From Diphasiastrum complanatum (Eukaryota; Streptophyta; Lycopodiopsida; Lycopodiales; Lycopodiaceae): a stretch of 64,000 nucleotides of DNA. This document shows positions 36,845 through 49,480 of this stretch, piece after piece. Where the stretch lies: positions 62,996,171 to 63,060,170 of the forward strand of contig CM055101.1 in NCBI GenBank assembly GCA_029204225.1, given 5' to 3'. Position 1 is the first letter of the stretch, and every line of letters starts with the position of its first letter. Made by a program: the position numbers and the translations under genes. Under the pieces are notes generated by a model. That model made no database searches. It was given only the letters and a program-made list of their open reading frames with translations, and had not been told where the DNA came from.

Positions 36845-38115
36845 ATGCAAAATGCCAAGTTTGGCCTAGATAGAACTCGAGCTACATGGACATGTCATAT
36901 CTAGATTGATGAGTACAACTTGCATATAGTTTGTAGACATAGAATTAGCAAAATTATGCTTGTAGAAACTCGTGGCAATTCACATGCATTAATTGTAAGT
37001 GATCCATCGTGACATGCAAGGCACACACAAAGTGTAATGGACACATGCATGATGATTTGTACATTTATAGTTAGAACTAGCACACTTGGAAAAAGTTGGT
37101 AGAGTTTCATGCATGAGAAGTGACAAATGTCACATAGACTCTAGTTTTCACTTTAGATGTCAATCTAGAATCAGGTTACTGTGCTAATCACAAAGCTTAA
37201 TTAGATCCATCATACTTGTGGACATTCTCCACACATGTGAAATTTGGAAATTTTGTCATGGTATCAGAGCCAAATTGAGCTTTGCATGCTAACATCTCTG
37301 ATTGTACAAGAAATTGAGAGCTGATTCAAGCAAAAAAGTAGTTTTGCACTTTTTTTCACCTTTCTCTGAAGTGTATTTGGATCAAATCGGATTGGAACTG
37401 AAGTTTCAGACCTGAATAGTGGTAGTACGGAATTCTGGAATTTCGCACGTGTGAAAATCAGAGATTTTCAGTCCCTTCTAATTCCTTGCTTGTAGATCCA
37501 AAGATAACTCAGCCTTGAATTCCAATGTCACCCATTTCTCCAAAATTGCTTATCTCAAAAAGTACAGTTTAGATAACATATTAGCTTAGATCTAACGATT
37601 ATGGTCACATTGCATGAGTCTTAGACCTAAACCTAAAATCTAAAGCCCTAATTATGAAATCTCACCTACTTAGTGATTGGACCAAGATGAGTATATGGAC
37701 TCAAGTTGGAATTAAAATAGACCACCAAAAAACCTATGTAAGCATGATTCCATTGACTTACAAATATCACCTATCTATCAATGAAAAGACAAAGGCAAAG
37801 TCGAGAGATTTGGAAAGAAACAAACAACCCAAATATGATGGAAATTTTGCCGCCACATCATCATGCAAGGGTAGAGGCAAGAAGGATAAGAGCAAGCTCC
37901 AGTGCTTTTATTGCGGCAAAAATTGCTTCAAAAAGAAGAGTGCACAATCCAAACAAGCTAATGTTTTTTATAAAGCTGAGGAGGAGAATTATGAAGCTTT
38001 GATGATGTGTACCTTCTCATCATTAAGTTTGAAAGGAGAAGATCCATGGTTTACTTCTTGGGAACACATCGTGGACTTTGTCTATTCTCATAGCCTTGTC
38101 CAACTTAAGAAATAA
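36845..38115 (+). mobile_element. Copia-like relic G (LTR end, leader, gag piece)
   Basis: The LTR-like part (about 36845-37258) shares phrases with element B's LTR ('tagaaactcg', 'gacatgcaagg') and ends CA. The primer-binding site tggtatcagagcc starts at 37259. The leader contains cgcacgtgtg (about 37445). A frame at 37654-38115 has a zinc-knuckle-like Cys cluster (CFYCGKNCFKKK, about 37902). No protease, integrase, reverse transcriptase or second LTR is seen. It is broken. Confidence 0.75.
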
Positions 38116-41100
38116 CATGGTCTCTATACCATTGAGGTGAATTTCCTCTCCTTTCTCTTCGCTAACTATGATCAAGAAAAGCTCACTACTTTCTCCCCCT
38201 GTTTTTGTGATTCCAAGCGGATCTTCAAATTTTGTGAGAATTCTAAAAAATCTATTATTCTTCTATGTTTTCTACAACCAAATAAATATCTATTTCACTT
38301 TTTCTTGGTATAACTCCAAGTGGAATATAAATGATCCTCCATTTCGATGGAAAGGTAGGTTTCTTCGCACTCATAAGATCAAGCCTGCTAAGCTGCAATA
38401 TGAGTTATTCAACACTCTCTTCCTGTTTGTTCTAAATATAGAGATAACGTTTTCCATGTTTACTCTAAATGCAAAGTTTAAGATGAAAATGTGAAACACC
38501 TTATTTTTTCTACTACATGCATCTACAGAGCTCTATTTCTAATCTTTTCACTACGAGATTACATGTTAGATTTAAAAACTTTAGTCACTTAGATCTATTG
38601 CTTACTTATATTGTATTGATATACTCTCATGCTTATTGTTTTTGGCAATATCTTAAAGTCGTCACTTTCTGGAATATTGTTAGATATCTTTGAAGAGGCT
38701 ATCAAACTTTGCTCACTTTGAGACAATTTTCCAATTTTGTATAAAGATTAGAGACATTTACAAGTTACATTGTCATTATCAAGGTCTATTACTCCTAACT
38801 CACAAACTCTAGGTAACACATGACTCATACACTAAAAATAGGCCTTTCACCTCATCTTATAAGTGATTTGTTGATTGGTTAAATGTCTAACTTAGCAACA
38901 TCAAGTTCAATTACATAAGCTTATTTGGTTTAGTATTAGAAATTCTTATGAAAATTATTGCTACTCAACTTACTATGATTGTTGTCCAATGCTTCATAAA
39001 TGATTAGGTAGCTAGAGATGAATATAGTTCTCTACTTACAAAAGGTTGTTGTGGTGCTACAAGTTGTTCACTTTAAAAGGCCATGTGAAAAACGTGACAT
39101 GATTGACAATGACCTTGTGATAAGACATGCATTTCCTTATATTGCATGAAACTATTAGATTACCTCAAGTTCAAGAGAGATACAAAGATAAGGATAAGCA
39201 CGAATCTGTATTGTATATGTTAAAGTGCAATGCCACTGTTTTGTAATAACAGCTCAAATATATTGTAAATTTCTCTTCATTTTGTGAAACATTTAGGTGG
39301 CACTACATTTAAGCTTGTTTTAACATTTCAACACATTTGCGTCTTCAACAACCGAAACTCATTTATTTGTCAAGCCCTAGGGTATGAGGCCAAAGGGTCC
39401 CCATGTGAACACTAGAGCCCAATGAAGTGCTAATCCCAAGCACCTTTCACCTCCTAAGCCCTTTTCATCCTCAACATACGATTAAAAGGCTTTTTGCTTT
39501 TTGATAGAAAGACTATGAGCTTTGTTCATCACAATTGAAATAAGATGCTACTTCTATGTGATAAAACCTCAAATATGCTAAAGTAGTTTTATGAAGACTT
39601 GTAGGCAATGTTATATCCAAGGTTGTTTTGAAACCTTGATTTTTCAAATGAAACATCAAAATTTTGAACTTTGATTTTGTGGCCCTAGAAAGAGGCCAAA
39701 GGGTCCCCATGTGCATACTAAAGGCCAGTCAAGTCCTAACCCAAATAAAAACAGCTGCCCGCTGCCCAACCATTTTCAACAATCGAGCACTTTCTAATCT
39801 AAACATTCAATTTAAAACCTCTTAGCACAAAAGATTATGACCTTTCTTATTGAAATGATTGATTGTTGTTGCTCAATTTACATGCTTGTTCAACCACTTT
39901 CATGATATATTATCTTCCCACATGTGGTGAGTTGGGGCTTGCCCACCCACTTCTGATTCTATATGATTCCATGGATTGACAATACCAAGAAGCACTTTTG
40001 GATGTGTTACCTTCCAGCCCTTAGATTGTTGCTCAAAGTAGATTGAATGGATTTGTTCAATTTACTTGCTCTTTCAACCACTTTGATGATATAATACACA
40101 TTCAGCCTTCCAACCCTTGATTAGAATTTAGCACTTTGATTGATTCTAACCCTAAGACAACACTTTCAAAAGGTAAATAATGTTTCAAGCATTTGAATGC
40201 TGTGCTGCTTGTAGGCTATAGAATGATATACACATACTTTTTATGCCTTGTAATATCCTTACATTTTGGAACTGCTTGCAAGAAAAACTCTCTAATCCCA
40301 CATATTTAGCCAGAAACATGTGAAAGATCAAGAAGTGAACAGCAAGATTGCAATGCCAGGTACCAGAAGCCCAGTTATATCCCAGCAAGATTTCTGAAAA
40401 TCTTCTTAAGCAACAATTAAGCGTTAGTGAATCTCTAAGTAGTACACCATAGATCTCAGAAATTGCGATGAAAACGTCTCAATTCCTTTTTTATACCAAC
40501 TCTGGCACCAGAGGCTTACTTTTAACTTCATAGAAGTCTGAACTATTTTCTCTGCTGCAAACCAATTGCTGCTAAGCTCTGATGGCAGCTACCACCAATG
40601 GACTCAATGCAGCTGTCCACTTCCAAAACTCAATAAGTGTTTCAAAAGAAGAGGATTCTGATATTCAAATATAAAAATGACGTCATATATGTACATGAAA
40701 ATCTGGCACCACAAAGTTCTATAGTCCTGGAGGAATAAGTACAGTACAGAGCCAAACATTATGAAGGAATTTGCAAGAACCAAAGCTTGCCCAAAGATAG
40801 CTTCTTATTGGAGGATGAAAATTTGGCAATATGCCAAAACATATGCCGAGCTCTTAAGTTGTGTGATAAAGGACCTGTCATTAGAAATATAATGTGTACT
40901 TGCAAAAGCATAAACCTGAAGTAATTGTAAGCTAGTCTAAACCGAAACATCTGAAGTAGCAAACTATGTGAGGCATTCAACAGTGCCTGCAAAAATCTGA
41001 AATGAATTTTAGTTACTCCATTCACTTGAATGAAGCACAGGTGGTATGATTGGGAACTGGAGAGCAAAATTACTTGGCTCACGTGTATGTCTACATGATA

Positions 41101-41578
41101 CTTGCAACTTGCAACCATCATGGAGTATAAACATGAGTTACTACAGTAGCAATAACCTATCTACTTCACCAATGGCTTCGAAAATTCAACGCTCACAGTT
41201 TGGTTTTACAGCAGTGTTAGAGATTAAGGAAGACCTGTTTATGTCATGAATCCGGAAACTTTAAAAAGTGACTTCTTCACACAGTCGAAGGCATTGGTCG
41301 TAATCATTTGAAGTTTCTTTCATATAGGTTGCCCATCAAAAAATCAAGGCTCAATAAAACCTTTCGCTTTTGTATATCCTGATAAAACCTACAATTACAA
41401 GCAAAACAAAGTCCAATAACAAATTAGTACCATTTGCCAATGGATCAAATGCTAGTACTACATACTTATGCATAGGTGGAAAAAAACCAAGGAAGCTTCT
41501 CTATGAAAGTCTTTCGAGTTTTCTTCATTATTTCAAACAGTGGAAAATTAGATATGGCATATCTCTCACCTTGGAGCT
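38116..41578. other. AT-rich spacer and probable 3' flank of the TPS-like gene
   Basis: No gene is recognised. A repeated phrase, ggccaaagggtccccatgtg, occurs near 39390 and 39690, with similar context for about 60 bp. Another, 'ttcaaccactttnatgatata', occurs near 39892 and 40073. These are old local duplications. The stretch just left of 41579 is the probable 3' untranslated region of the minus-strand gene; I could not define a poly(A) site. Confidence 0.5.
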
Positions 41579-44500
41579 TCATGGTGAACTTTGCAAAGAG
41601 ACCTGAGACAGAGCTTGACTCAGTGCATTGGTTGGAGAGTAAGTGGAAGCCAAGGCCAAGCCTTGCAACATCTTCATAACTTCCACTGTATCATCTAAAT
41701 AATATCTTGCATTGCTAGGTTTTTGTCCAACAGTGCAGGCAAAAACTTCTGCCAAAGATATTTGTGGTGGAGCTCTCATGGTATTTTCAATGCTCTCAAA
41801 CATATCTTCATCGGATCTATCATCTCCAATGCAAACAACGAAATTGGGAGTAGTTCCTCTGCTAGCCATTGAGGCTAAAATTTGTTCTGCAATCCGTCCC
41901 TTGCTAACTCCCTAAACGACACCTTGAGAGAATAGTCGCATGAGTAAAATGAACATCAAACGACAAACACACAATCAACAAATCAAAGTCACGAGGAAAC
42001 AAAGTCAAGTGCATAAGCAATCCTGACCTACAGACCTGTGGCTTCACTTCAACGATGTGTTGACCACTTTTTACACAAACAGGCTCATTAGCTAACACAC
42101 TCTCCAAATGATCCAGAAGTTCTTTTGCCTGCCAGGACCCAAAGTCAGAGTCTGCATCTTGGTGGTGCCATACTATGGCACTCTCTTTAGTCTCGATAGA
42201 AGAGCCATCTGTGCTTTCCGTATACTGCATCATGATTGGAGCCACAATTTGCTTCCACTCAAATTCTAAAACTGGAACACTTGTGATCCATTCAGCATCT
42301 TGATGCCATCTGCATAATGCACGTCATATAGCATTTCAAAGCTAACAAGAACTTGCCGACTCACAGATAGTAATCATGAACTGTCTTACTCCTACCTGAT
42401 AGAAAAAATTAGACACTATAAAACCATGCGAGCTTGCAATATACTCTTTGATGTAAGAGCCTTGAGTTGACTGATATCAGGTCTCAAATTTTTAAATAAG
42501 ATTCTGAGCTTCTTTTCTTCTTAACCTAGTAGACATTGTGTAGGTACAAATAGTGCATATGCTTCTGAACTTTCAGAACAATTACGATTTTAGTAAAGCT
42601 TTTAGTCCTCTTTCGACCATTCCTTTGAAACCCAACAATTGAGCCTCCTCTATCTGCAAAATAATATACAGAAAACTAGAAGACTTAAGATGAAGCATAC
42701 CTGTAAAAGTAGCCATGTTCAGCTGCTATACCCAACTTTGCACATGGTGCAAACCACTCACTAAGTGTTCGACGACCTCTCCCACTAACAATGAAAACAG
42801 CATTCTTTGGATCACTGCAAAGCTTGTCCAAAACTGACAACACTTCAGGGCTAGGAAACTTGTTAATGGATCCCTGTGGCATCACAGTGCCATCATAATC
42901 TAAGAGGATCAATCTACTTGTGGAACGCTTGTATGCAGACACAATGTGCTCAGTCAACAACTTCCTAAAATTGGGGTCCAAAGCAACTACTCTGAACCCT
43001 AAACCAAATCCAATGCCATAGCAAACTCTCCTAGAGTGTTCTCGACACGTCCTTTCCAGATCAGTCATGAAACTCTGTGCCCAGTAAGCTACATCATGCG
43101 AGCTGACATATTTATAATGTTTCTCATGCCTTGCTACCTTCTCTAATTCTGGCATTGTAAGTGCTGTGTTCATTGCGTCTGCCATAGCATCTATGTTCCA
43201 AGGGTTTACTCTAATGGCTCCACTGAGTGATGGTGAACACCCTATGAACTCAGAAACAACAAGCATGCTCTTTTTTGCACTGTTCACAGTCACTTTTAGA
43301 CATTCGTCAGAGCAAGAAATTCCTTGTCTAGACACAACATACTCATAAGGGATCAGGTTCATTCCATCCCTAACGGCAGAAACTATGCAGCACTCTGCAA
43401 TACTGTAAAAGGCGATTCTTTCATACAGAGGAACAAATCTTTCTAGCAGCACAATGGGTTGATATCCATCCCAGCCAAACTGGTCGTTCACTCTTTTCGC
43501 AACAGCGTATGCCTCATGCTGAACTTCTATGACATCCTTACCTCGACCCCTCGCCGGATTTGCAATCTGTACAAGCACAACTTTGCCCTTCCACACTGGA
43601 TGCTGTTTCAAGAGCTCCTCCAAAGCCAGAAGTTTAAGGCCAATGCCCTTAAAGATGTCCATATCATCCACTCCAAGCATTACAACCTTTCCATGGAACT
43701 GGGCCTGCAGTTCTGCAGCTCTGAGACGTGTTTCTTCAAGATTCAGACTGGTTTCGAGCTGGCCCATGTGAATGCCAACCGGCATAATTTTGATCCCAAC
43801 AGTCCTACCATAGTATTCCAATCCAATGTATCCCCTTTTAGATTGATACTCCAACCCTAGCATCCTACTGCAACAAGAAAGGAAATGTCTTGCATAGTCA
43901 AAAGTGTGAAAGCCAACAAGATCCGCATTCAAAAGAGCTCGCAAAATCTCTTCACGAACGGGAAGAGTGCGATAGATTTCTGATGAAGGAAAGGGACTGT
44001 GAAGGAAAAATCCCATCTTGATCTTGCTGAAGCGCCTTCTGAGAAAAGTTGGAAGCACCATGAGGTGGTAGTCATGGATCCATACGTAATCCTCATCTGG
44101 GCTGATCACCTCCACCACTTTATCTGAAAAGATCTTATTTGCAGAAACATAGGCCCGCCACAGAGAGCGATCAAAGCGGCCCCCGTGGTCTGGCGACAAG
44201 GGAAGGGTGTAATGGAAAAGCGGCCATAGCTGCTGCTTGCAGAAGCCGTGATAAAATCTGCTTCGAAGATCGGGAGGCAGAAACGCTGGGGTGCAATTGA
44301 AATCCTCAATAAGCTTTGCTGCTACCTCATCCTGTTCGCCGTTTTCTACTTCTACATTCAAGCAGCCAACGAATATCACTTCCATGTCAGGCGGCAATCC
44401 GTCTTTTAGTCTCAAAATAAGGGAGTCCTCATCCCATCTAAAAGACCATGAGAGGTTATCTGCCCTTCGTTCTGCATGTAATGGCAGCATATTTGCGACG

Positions 44501-44658
44501 ATAATCACTCGGTCTTGTGTCACTGATGATGCAACATCTGAAGCAGCACTGTTGCTGGTGTCCTCATCGCGACTATTCGGCAGGCGGCCAACTCGTTGAG
44601 CAAATGGAGGATAATCTCCAGTTAATTCTAGCAGATTGGAGTAAGATTTGGACACCAT
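41579..44658 (-). CDS. TPS: Class II trehalose-6-phosphate synthase-like protein (GT20 + HAD phosphatase-like)
   Basis: Coding exons are 44658-42701, 42309-42036 and 41911-41579, joined by introns of 391 and 124 bp with GT-AG ends (CAG|GTATGC...TGCAG|ATGG; CAG|GTCTGT...TTTAG|GGAG). The product is 854 residues, the usual length for plant class II TPS. The GT20 domain spans about residues 50-535, with WIHDYHLM (193-200) and HSPFPSSEIYR (220-230). The Arg of the class I ANRLP motif is Met57 here (ANMLP), and GVDDMDIFKG replaces the GVDRLD-type donor site; both are usual for class II proteins, which mostly lack synthase activity. The HAD part has DYDGT (587-591), Ser625 in VSGRGR and GDDRSDED (773-780), all intact. 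Class II members are thought to act as regulators in trehalose-6-phosphate and SnRK1 sugar signalling in the cytosol. The frame is open throughout, so the gene looks functional. Confidence 0.96.
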
Positions 44659-45392
44659 TTGTCCTTAATATAAATACTTTTAACACACAAGAAGTATGAG
44701 AGCTATGCTAGTTTTAACAAGCGAGTATGAGAACTATGTGACAAACCCAAAGGAATTATGATAAACAATGCCTTCCATCTTCCATCACATTTTACCATCT
44801 TCCTTTACAATTGTGTATGCATGGCAATGAAGCGCTCATAGTTTTTGCTTTTGCAACGAGCATATCATAATGGAACCCAGGAAAACTAGCATTTAACTAT
44901 GATCCAAACAGATTCCCAGGATGGGAGAAGGGAAAGATCAAGCATGAGGATATGTGTGTAAATATCACGTGTGCTGTAAAGATCTCTGGTTAGGAAGGTA
45001 ACAAAAAGCGCAACGAGTTGTTCTTAAGAACTTCACAGAAAAAGGCGGAATAAGATGTTTGTCGTCCGCTGCTCCAATTGCCTGGAAGACAATATTAGGC
45101 CAGAATAACTCACAAAAAACTATCCTTGCTGACAGATACCGATATGAGGCCAATCACAAAAAGGCCGAGTTCTTAAGACTGTATGAAAGACTGGATTCAG
45201 AATCAAAACTATGTAACCATAAGGGGCGCAGTGTGATTGGTAGCACGGATACAAGAAACTGTAGCAAATAGCTGTAATGACAGCGTCAGAAAATGGCTGG
45301 CAAATGCCTGTAAACAGACAATGCATAACCTAAATAACGAACAATCAATTTTCAAAATCTTGACTCTACATTAGTCTTCACTGTGCACACAC

Positions 45393-45745
45393 GGACAATC
45401 ACAAAACATACCAGATAATGAAGGACTTAAACAATCACAAAATACACCAGATAAGCAAGGAGAAAGAAAACCCAGATAGTATATAACAAAATATAACAGA
45501 TAAGCAAGGACTTCTAAACCCATATAGTAAATCACAAAATATGGCAGATAAACCTGCAGTTCAAAAGCCAGAATGCAAATAACAACATATGGCAAATGAA
45601 CAAGCAGTTCAAAACCAAGATGGTAAATCACAAAATAGAGCAGATAAACAAGAAGTTCAGAAACCGGGATAGTTAATCACAAAATATAGCAGATAAACAA
45701 GGCCCAAATAGTAAATCACAAATACCTATATAGCAGATAAGCAAG
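45393..45745. repeat. Minisatellite of about eight diverged units upstream of TPS
   Basis: The core 'aatcacaaaatatagcagat' followed by 'aarcaagg' recurs near 45393, 45430, 45481, 45529, 45575, 45625, 45674 and 45713, about 40-50 bp apart. Units differ from one another, so the array is not new. It lies in the leader or leader intron of the TPS-like gene. Confidence 0.85.
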
Positions 45746-46242
45746 GTGTTCAAAACATAGGTGCAGAGCTGACAAGTCTCAAGGGCAGGCAGGCAGCAGG
45801 CAGCACGCAGGCGCCAGATGAAGCAAGCTGGAGTGAGGAAGCAGCAGAGAAGACCGTGGAATTAGATGTGTTTTAAACTTTGTAGCAGCAACAAGTACAT
45901 ACAAGGAAATGGTGGTGGTGCTTCGTAGGGAAGAGTGCACGTCATGGGTTATGGTGCACACTGCAGGGCAAAAGAAATGATGTTATTGAGACAGCGATCT
46001 GATAAAAAAGACATAAGACATGAGAAGGGAAAGCAAGGACGAGCCTGGACAAGGCCTTTCCGTGAGGTGAGCAAAGGGAAGGAAAGGAAAGGAAGGAAGA
46101 GGAGGTGAGGTGTGCACCGTGAAGGAACGGCAGAATGCGCCAGACAGACAGCAGCACACCCCCGAAGATGGAAAGACGGTCTTCTATTCTAATTTCTCGA
46201 AGAACGAGACAGTAGTAGACTGACTGCGTGAGTGTATATGGG

Positions 46243-46280
46243 GGAGAGAGAGAGAGCAGCGAGAGAGAGAGAGAGAGAGA
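46243..46280. repeat. (GA)n microsatellite
   Basis: Two GA runs (46243-46256 and 46261-46280) are separated by cagc. On the gene strand they are CT runs at the presumed start of the TPS transcript. Confidence 0.95.
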
Positions 46281-46291
46281 CACCGCGCTGC

Positions 46292-46479
46292 AGTGGATAT
46301 TCTAAGCATCTTTGGAAAGCATCAAGGTGGTGGAATAAAGCAAAATGGATTGACTTAATTTCCTTTCATTCCTTAGGGTAAGTGTAGTGGATATTCTAAG
46401 CATCTTTGGAAAGCCTCAAGGTGGTGGAATAAAGCAAAATGGATTGACTTAATTTCCTTTCATTCCTTAGGCTAAGTGT
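46292..46479. repeat. 94-bp tandem duplication in the TPS promoter
   Basis: Units starting at 46292 and 46386 (agtggatattctaagcatc...) differ at two positions in about 90. The second unit ends at the insertion site of element H. Confidence 0.95.
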
Positions 46480-48952
46480 ACCACAGGCATTTCAAAGGGA
46501 GCCGAGAACCACAACTTATCTTTCCAGCCTTCAACTTTTGCTAAAAAATCGACTTGACATACAAGCAGCCAACTCGTTAACAACGATCAGACTTAACCAA
46601 CTTGAAGTTCCAAAATCAACATTGGGCTCCAACCTGGCGCCATGCCAGATCGGGGGTCCTGATGTGGGTGACTTCTTTCCAAGCAAGCCGCTCGACATAC
46701 ATCAAACTTAACCAACTCGAAGCTTCGTTACAAACGAGTAACATCCATTCCAAGCAAGCGGTTTGACTTACATCAGACTTAACCAACTGAAAGCTTCGTC
46801 ACGAGCGCTAGAAGCCAACTTGGTGCCACGCCAGACTGGACAGCCATAAACAGGTAACTTCCACCCAAGCAAGCCATCCAACTCAGCCGACATGTTAGAG
46901 CCCGTTCCCCAAGAGCTTAACCCATTCACGTTCATACAAGGAACACTCAGAACCACAAGCCGCGACAGATATGGAAACAACCAGTTCTTGGACCAAGTGG
47001 TCCCGACTGCATAAAGCTGGCGCCACGGACCCAATGGTCCTGACGGCATACTGCTGGCGTCCCGGGATACGACCCTCAGCTATGTGCCAAATCAAAAAGT
47101 TTGAAGCAGCCTTAGAACTGGCGCTTTTACCGAACACTGAAACCTAGAAGGTAATCAGAGTCAGTTTGAGGAAAATCCCACTTTAAAATATTGAAGGTAG
47201 GTAGAAGTAGAAACTCGAGCTACCATAGGAATTGCCATTTGTACTTTGCATGCCACATTTAATGCATGAAGATACTAAGTGGCACAAATAGAACTATTGA
47301 GGTGGCTTGAAGAAGTCTAGATATCTTGAGAGGTGGATTCATAACTCCAATTCAACTCAAAGTAGGAAGAGAGTCCATGGATCTATATATATGTGATGTA
47401 CTCTCATTGAGAAGTGTGATTTTTGTGTGTAATGTAAATTTGGAGACTAAGCTCTTTGTGCCATCTCTCTCTAGTCGAGTTTGTACATTCACTTTCTCTC
47501 TCTAGCCGAGTTGAGGCATTTATTGTACTTAGTTTTATGTTTTAAATGCATCTTACATGTGTGAGAGCATTTTGTGAATAATTCTTGCTTGTAACACAAT
47601 AATATTGCTTGTATGATCAACTTTTCTATTGTCAATCAATGCTAGTTTGATCTTTATGGTATTATTGGGCTTAGGAGGTCAAAAGTACATGTGTAGAGCA
47701 TCCCACACGTGTGAATTTAACTGAACCTTGCACAACAGTTGTCCTGATGAACCCCAAATCATGGCCATTTTCGTGAGATCCGCATAGCTGACCGGCCAGT
47801 CGGCTCTGATACCACATGTAGCGCAGGCATCCCAAAAAGAGCCGCGAACCACGACTTAGCTTCCCAGTCTTCAACTTTTGCCGTCCAAACCGACTTGACA
47901 TACAAGCAGCCAACTCGCCAACAACGATCAGACTTAACCAGCTTGAAGTTCCGAAATCAACATTGGGCTCCAACCTGGCGCCATGCCAGATCGGGGTTCC
48001 TAATGTGGGTGACTTCTTTCCAAGCAAGCCGCCCGACATACATCAAACTTAACCAACTCGAAGCTTCGTTACAAATGAGTAACATCCATTCCAAACAAGC
48101 GGTTTTACTTACATCAGACTTAACCAACTGAAAGCTTCATCACGAGCGCTGGAAGCCAACTTGGCGCCACGCCATACTGGACAGCCATAAACAAGTAACT
48201 TCCACCCAAGCAAGCCATCCAACTTAGCCGAGAGGTTAGAGCCCGTTCCCCAAGCGCTTAACCCATTCATGTTCATACAAGGAACACTTAGAACCACAAG
48301 ATGCGACAAACATGGAAACAACTAGTTTTTAAACCAAATGGTCCTAAGCGTACCGCGGGCATCGCAGACCGAATGGTCCCGACGACATACCGCTGGCGTC
48401 CTGGGATACGACCCTTAGCTATGTGCCAGATCAAAAAGTTTGAAGCGGCCTTAGAACTGGCACTTTTACCGAACACTGAAACCCAGAATGTAATCAGAAT
48501 CAGTTTGAAAAAAATCTCACTTTATTGATAAATCTGAGAAGGTTACATTTCAAGTGTGTGACTGACCCTAGTCTCCAGGGCGTTGGCATGCCAAGACGGG
48601 CGCCAGGACAACATTCCAGCAAGGGAGGCTGATACTTGGCTGGAGCTCGTCCTGAGTCGCAACCTACACTCCCCTATAGTATTGATGAGATTTGCCACCT
48701 CCCCTCATACCAAGTACTCTACCGAGGCTGGTAAAGCATGTTTTTTCTCTCTTGAATTTACTGATCCCCAGGCTTCCTTTAATCATGCCTAGATCGTGTG
48801 AGGTGATTGCACATCGATCTGAGCTCTCTGGACTTTGTTATAACCGATCAAAGATTTTCAGCCATAAGCTGGATTTTGGTCACAGTGGCGCCGAGAGCAG
48901 CAGGGGCACTGTTGGCACTGGAAGTAATTCTTGTAAAGGTAACTTTACAACA
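46477..48952 (-). mobile_element. Copia-type relic H on the minus strand, upstream of TPS
   Basis: In element sense the 5' LTR is on the right (48952-47817). It is followed by a primer-binding site that reads tggtatcagagcc on the minus strand, two bases from the LTR end (about 47814-47802). A partial left LTR (46477 to about 47187) matches the start of the right one. CTAAG flanks the whole element (46472-46476 and 48953-48957), so the outer edges are original. The short inside contains an LTR piece of another family (47190-47715) and no coding motif. It is broken and of moderate age. Confidence 0.85.
47190..47715 (+). repeat. LTR fragment of an element-B-like family inside relic H
   Basis: Phrases such as 'gtagaaactcgagctacc', 'ctatatatatgtgatgtac' and a terminal 'cccacacgtgtgaa' (about 47703) match the style of the LTRs of B and G. 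Neither a primer site nor a polypurine tract in the same sense is attached. Confidence 0.6.
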
Positions 48953-48957
48953 CTAAG

Positions 48958-49480
48958 GGCAAGTACCAAATGCCAGGGGAGATCCAAAAGCCAAGCCTAC
49001 TTGCTCGGGCTTGATCGTAAACCACTCACCAGTACTTGCATGACGATAAAACAAATGTGTAGGATAGTAGCAAGCACTGCTACAAAACGGAGAGGAGGGG
49101 ACTTTGCCAAGCTGATAGATCTTTGCTATGGAACATGTGAAAGAGAGTACGCCAACCTTGCCTCTTATCAACATGGATCTCGAAGCCAGTTATAGGTCTC
49201 GACACCATAGATTACTTGTCACGTATTTCGTGACTTGCATGATCGGAAAGAGAGGAGCCAAGCCGTGCAAAATTGTGGCTTGGCTCCTCTTTATCCCATA
49301 AGTATTCCGTCTTATATTTTTCAAAAGCTTATATAAAATTGTGCAAACCAATTGTCATCAATTGAAAGCACATGTGAGAGTTCCAAATGTAAGGTTTTGG
49401 GAAATATTGCACTCATGCATGTGCTTGGAGTTGAGACATTAAGCTAATTGTAGGTGTTGAAAATTGGCATTATAGTTGTG
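48958..49480. other. Sequence right of relic H, original upstream flank of TPS
   Basis: This is the continuation of the pre-insertion sequence after the CTAAG duplication. It holds a 14-bp hairpin (49251-49290) and no gene. The last part (from about 49330) may already be internal sequence of the neighbouring minus-sense LTR. Confidence 0.5.
49251..49290. repeat. Perfect 14-bp stem hairpin
   Basis: Arms agaggagccaagcc (49251-49264) and ggcttggctcctct (49277-49290) are exact complements around a 12-base loop. Unusually GC-rich for its surroundings. Confidence 0.93.

Larger units (their letters stand above)
44659..46476 (-). promoter_or_regulatory. 5' untranslated and promoter region of the TPS-like gene
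   Basis: No coding motif is seen on the minus strand. A pyrimidine-rich run on the gene strand, (CT)n at 46280-46243, followed by an open CT-rich stretch to about 46000, is typical of plant transcription-start regions. The 1.8 kb to the ATG probably contains a leader intron, which is common in class II TPS genes, but I could not place its splice sites. The tandem repeat at 45393-45745 lies within it. Confidence 0.5.

Noticed and set aside
43459-43860. Plus-strand frame of 133 codons opposite the TPS exon, and similar ones nearby.
   Set aside because: They are antisense shadows of the conserved TPS coding exon.
45393-45745. Regular repeats that might suggest a CRISPR array.
   Set aside because: Units are diverged, spacing is irregular, no cas genes exist, and the context is a plant gene.
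45942-46283. Minus-strand frame starting with alternating Ser-Leu.
   Set aside because: The start is a translation of the (CT)n run in the TPS 5' region, and no conserved motif follows.
49251-49290. GC-rich hairpin followed by T-rich sequence, like a bacterial terminator.
   Set aside because: The context is a plant chromosome with LTR elements, and no bacterial-type gene is near.
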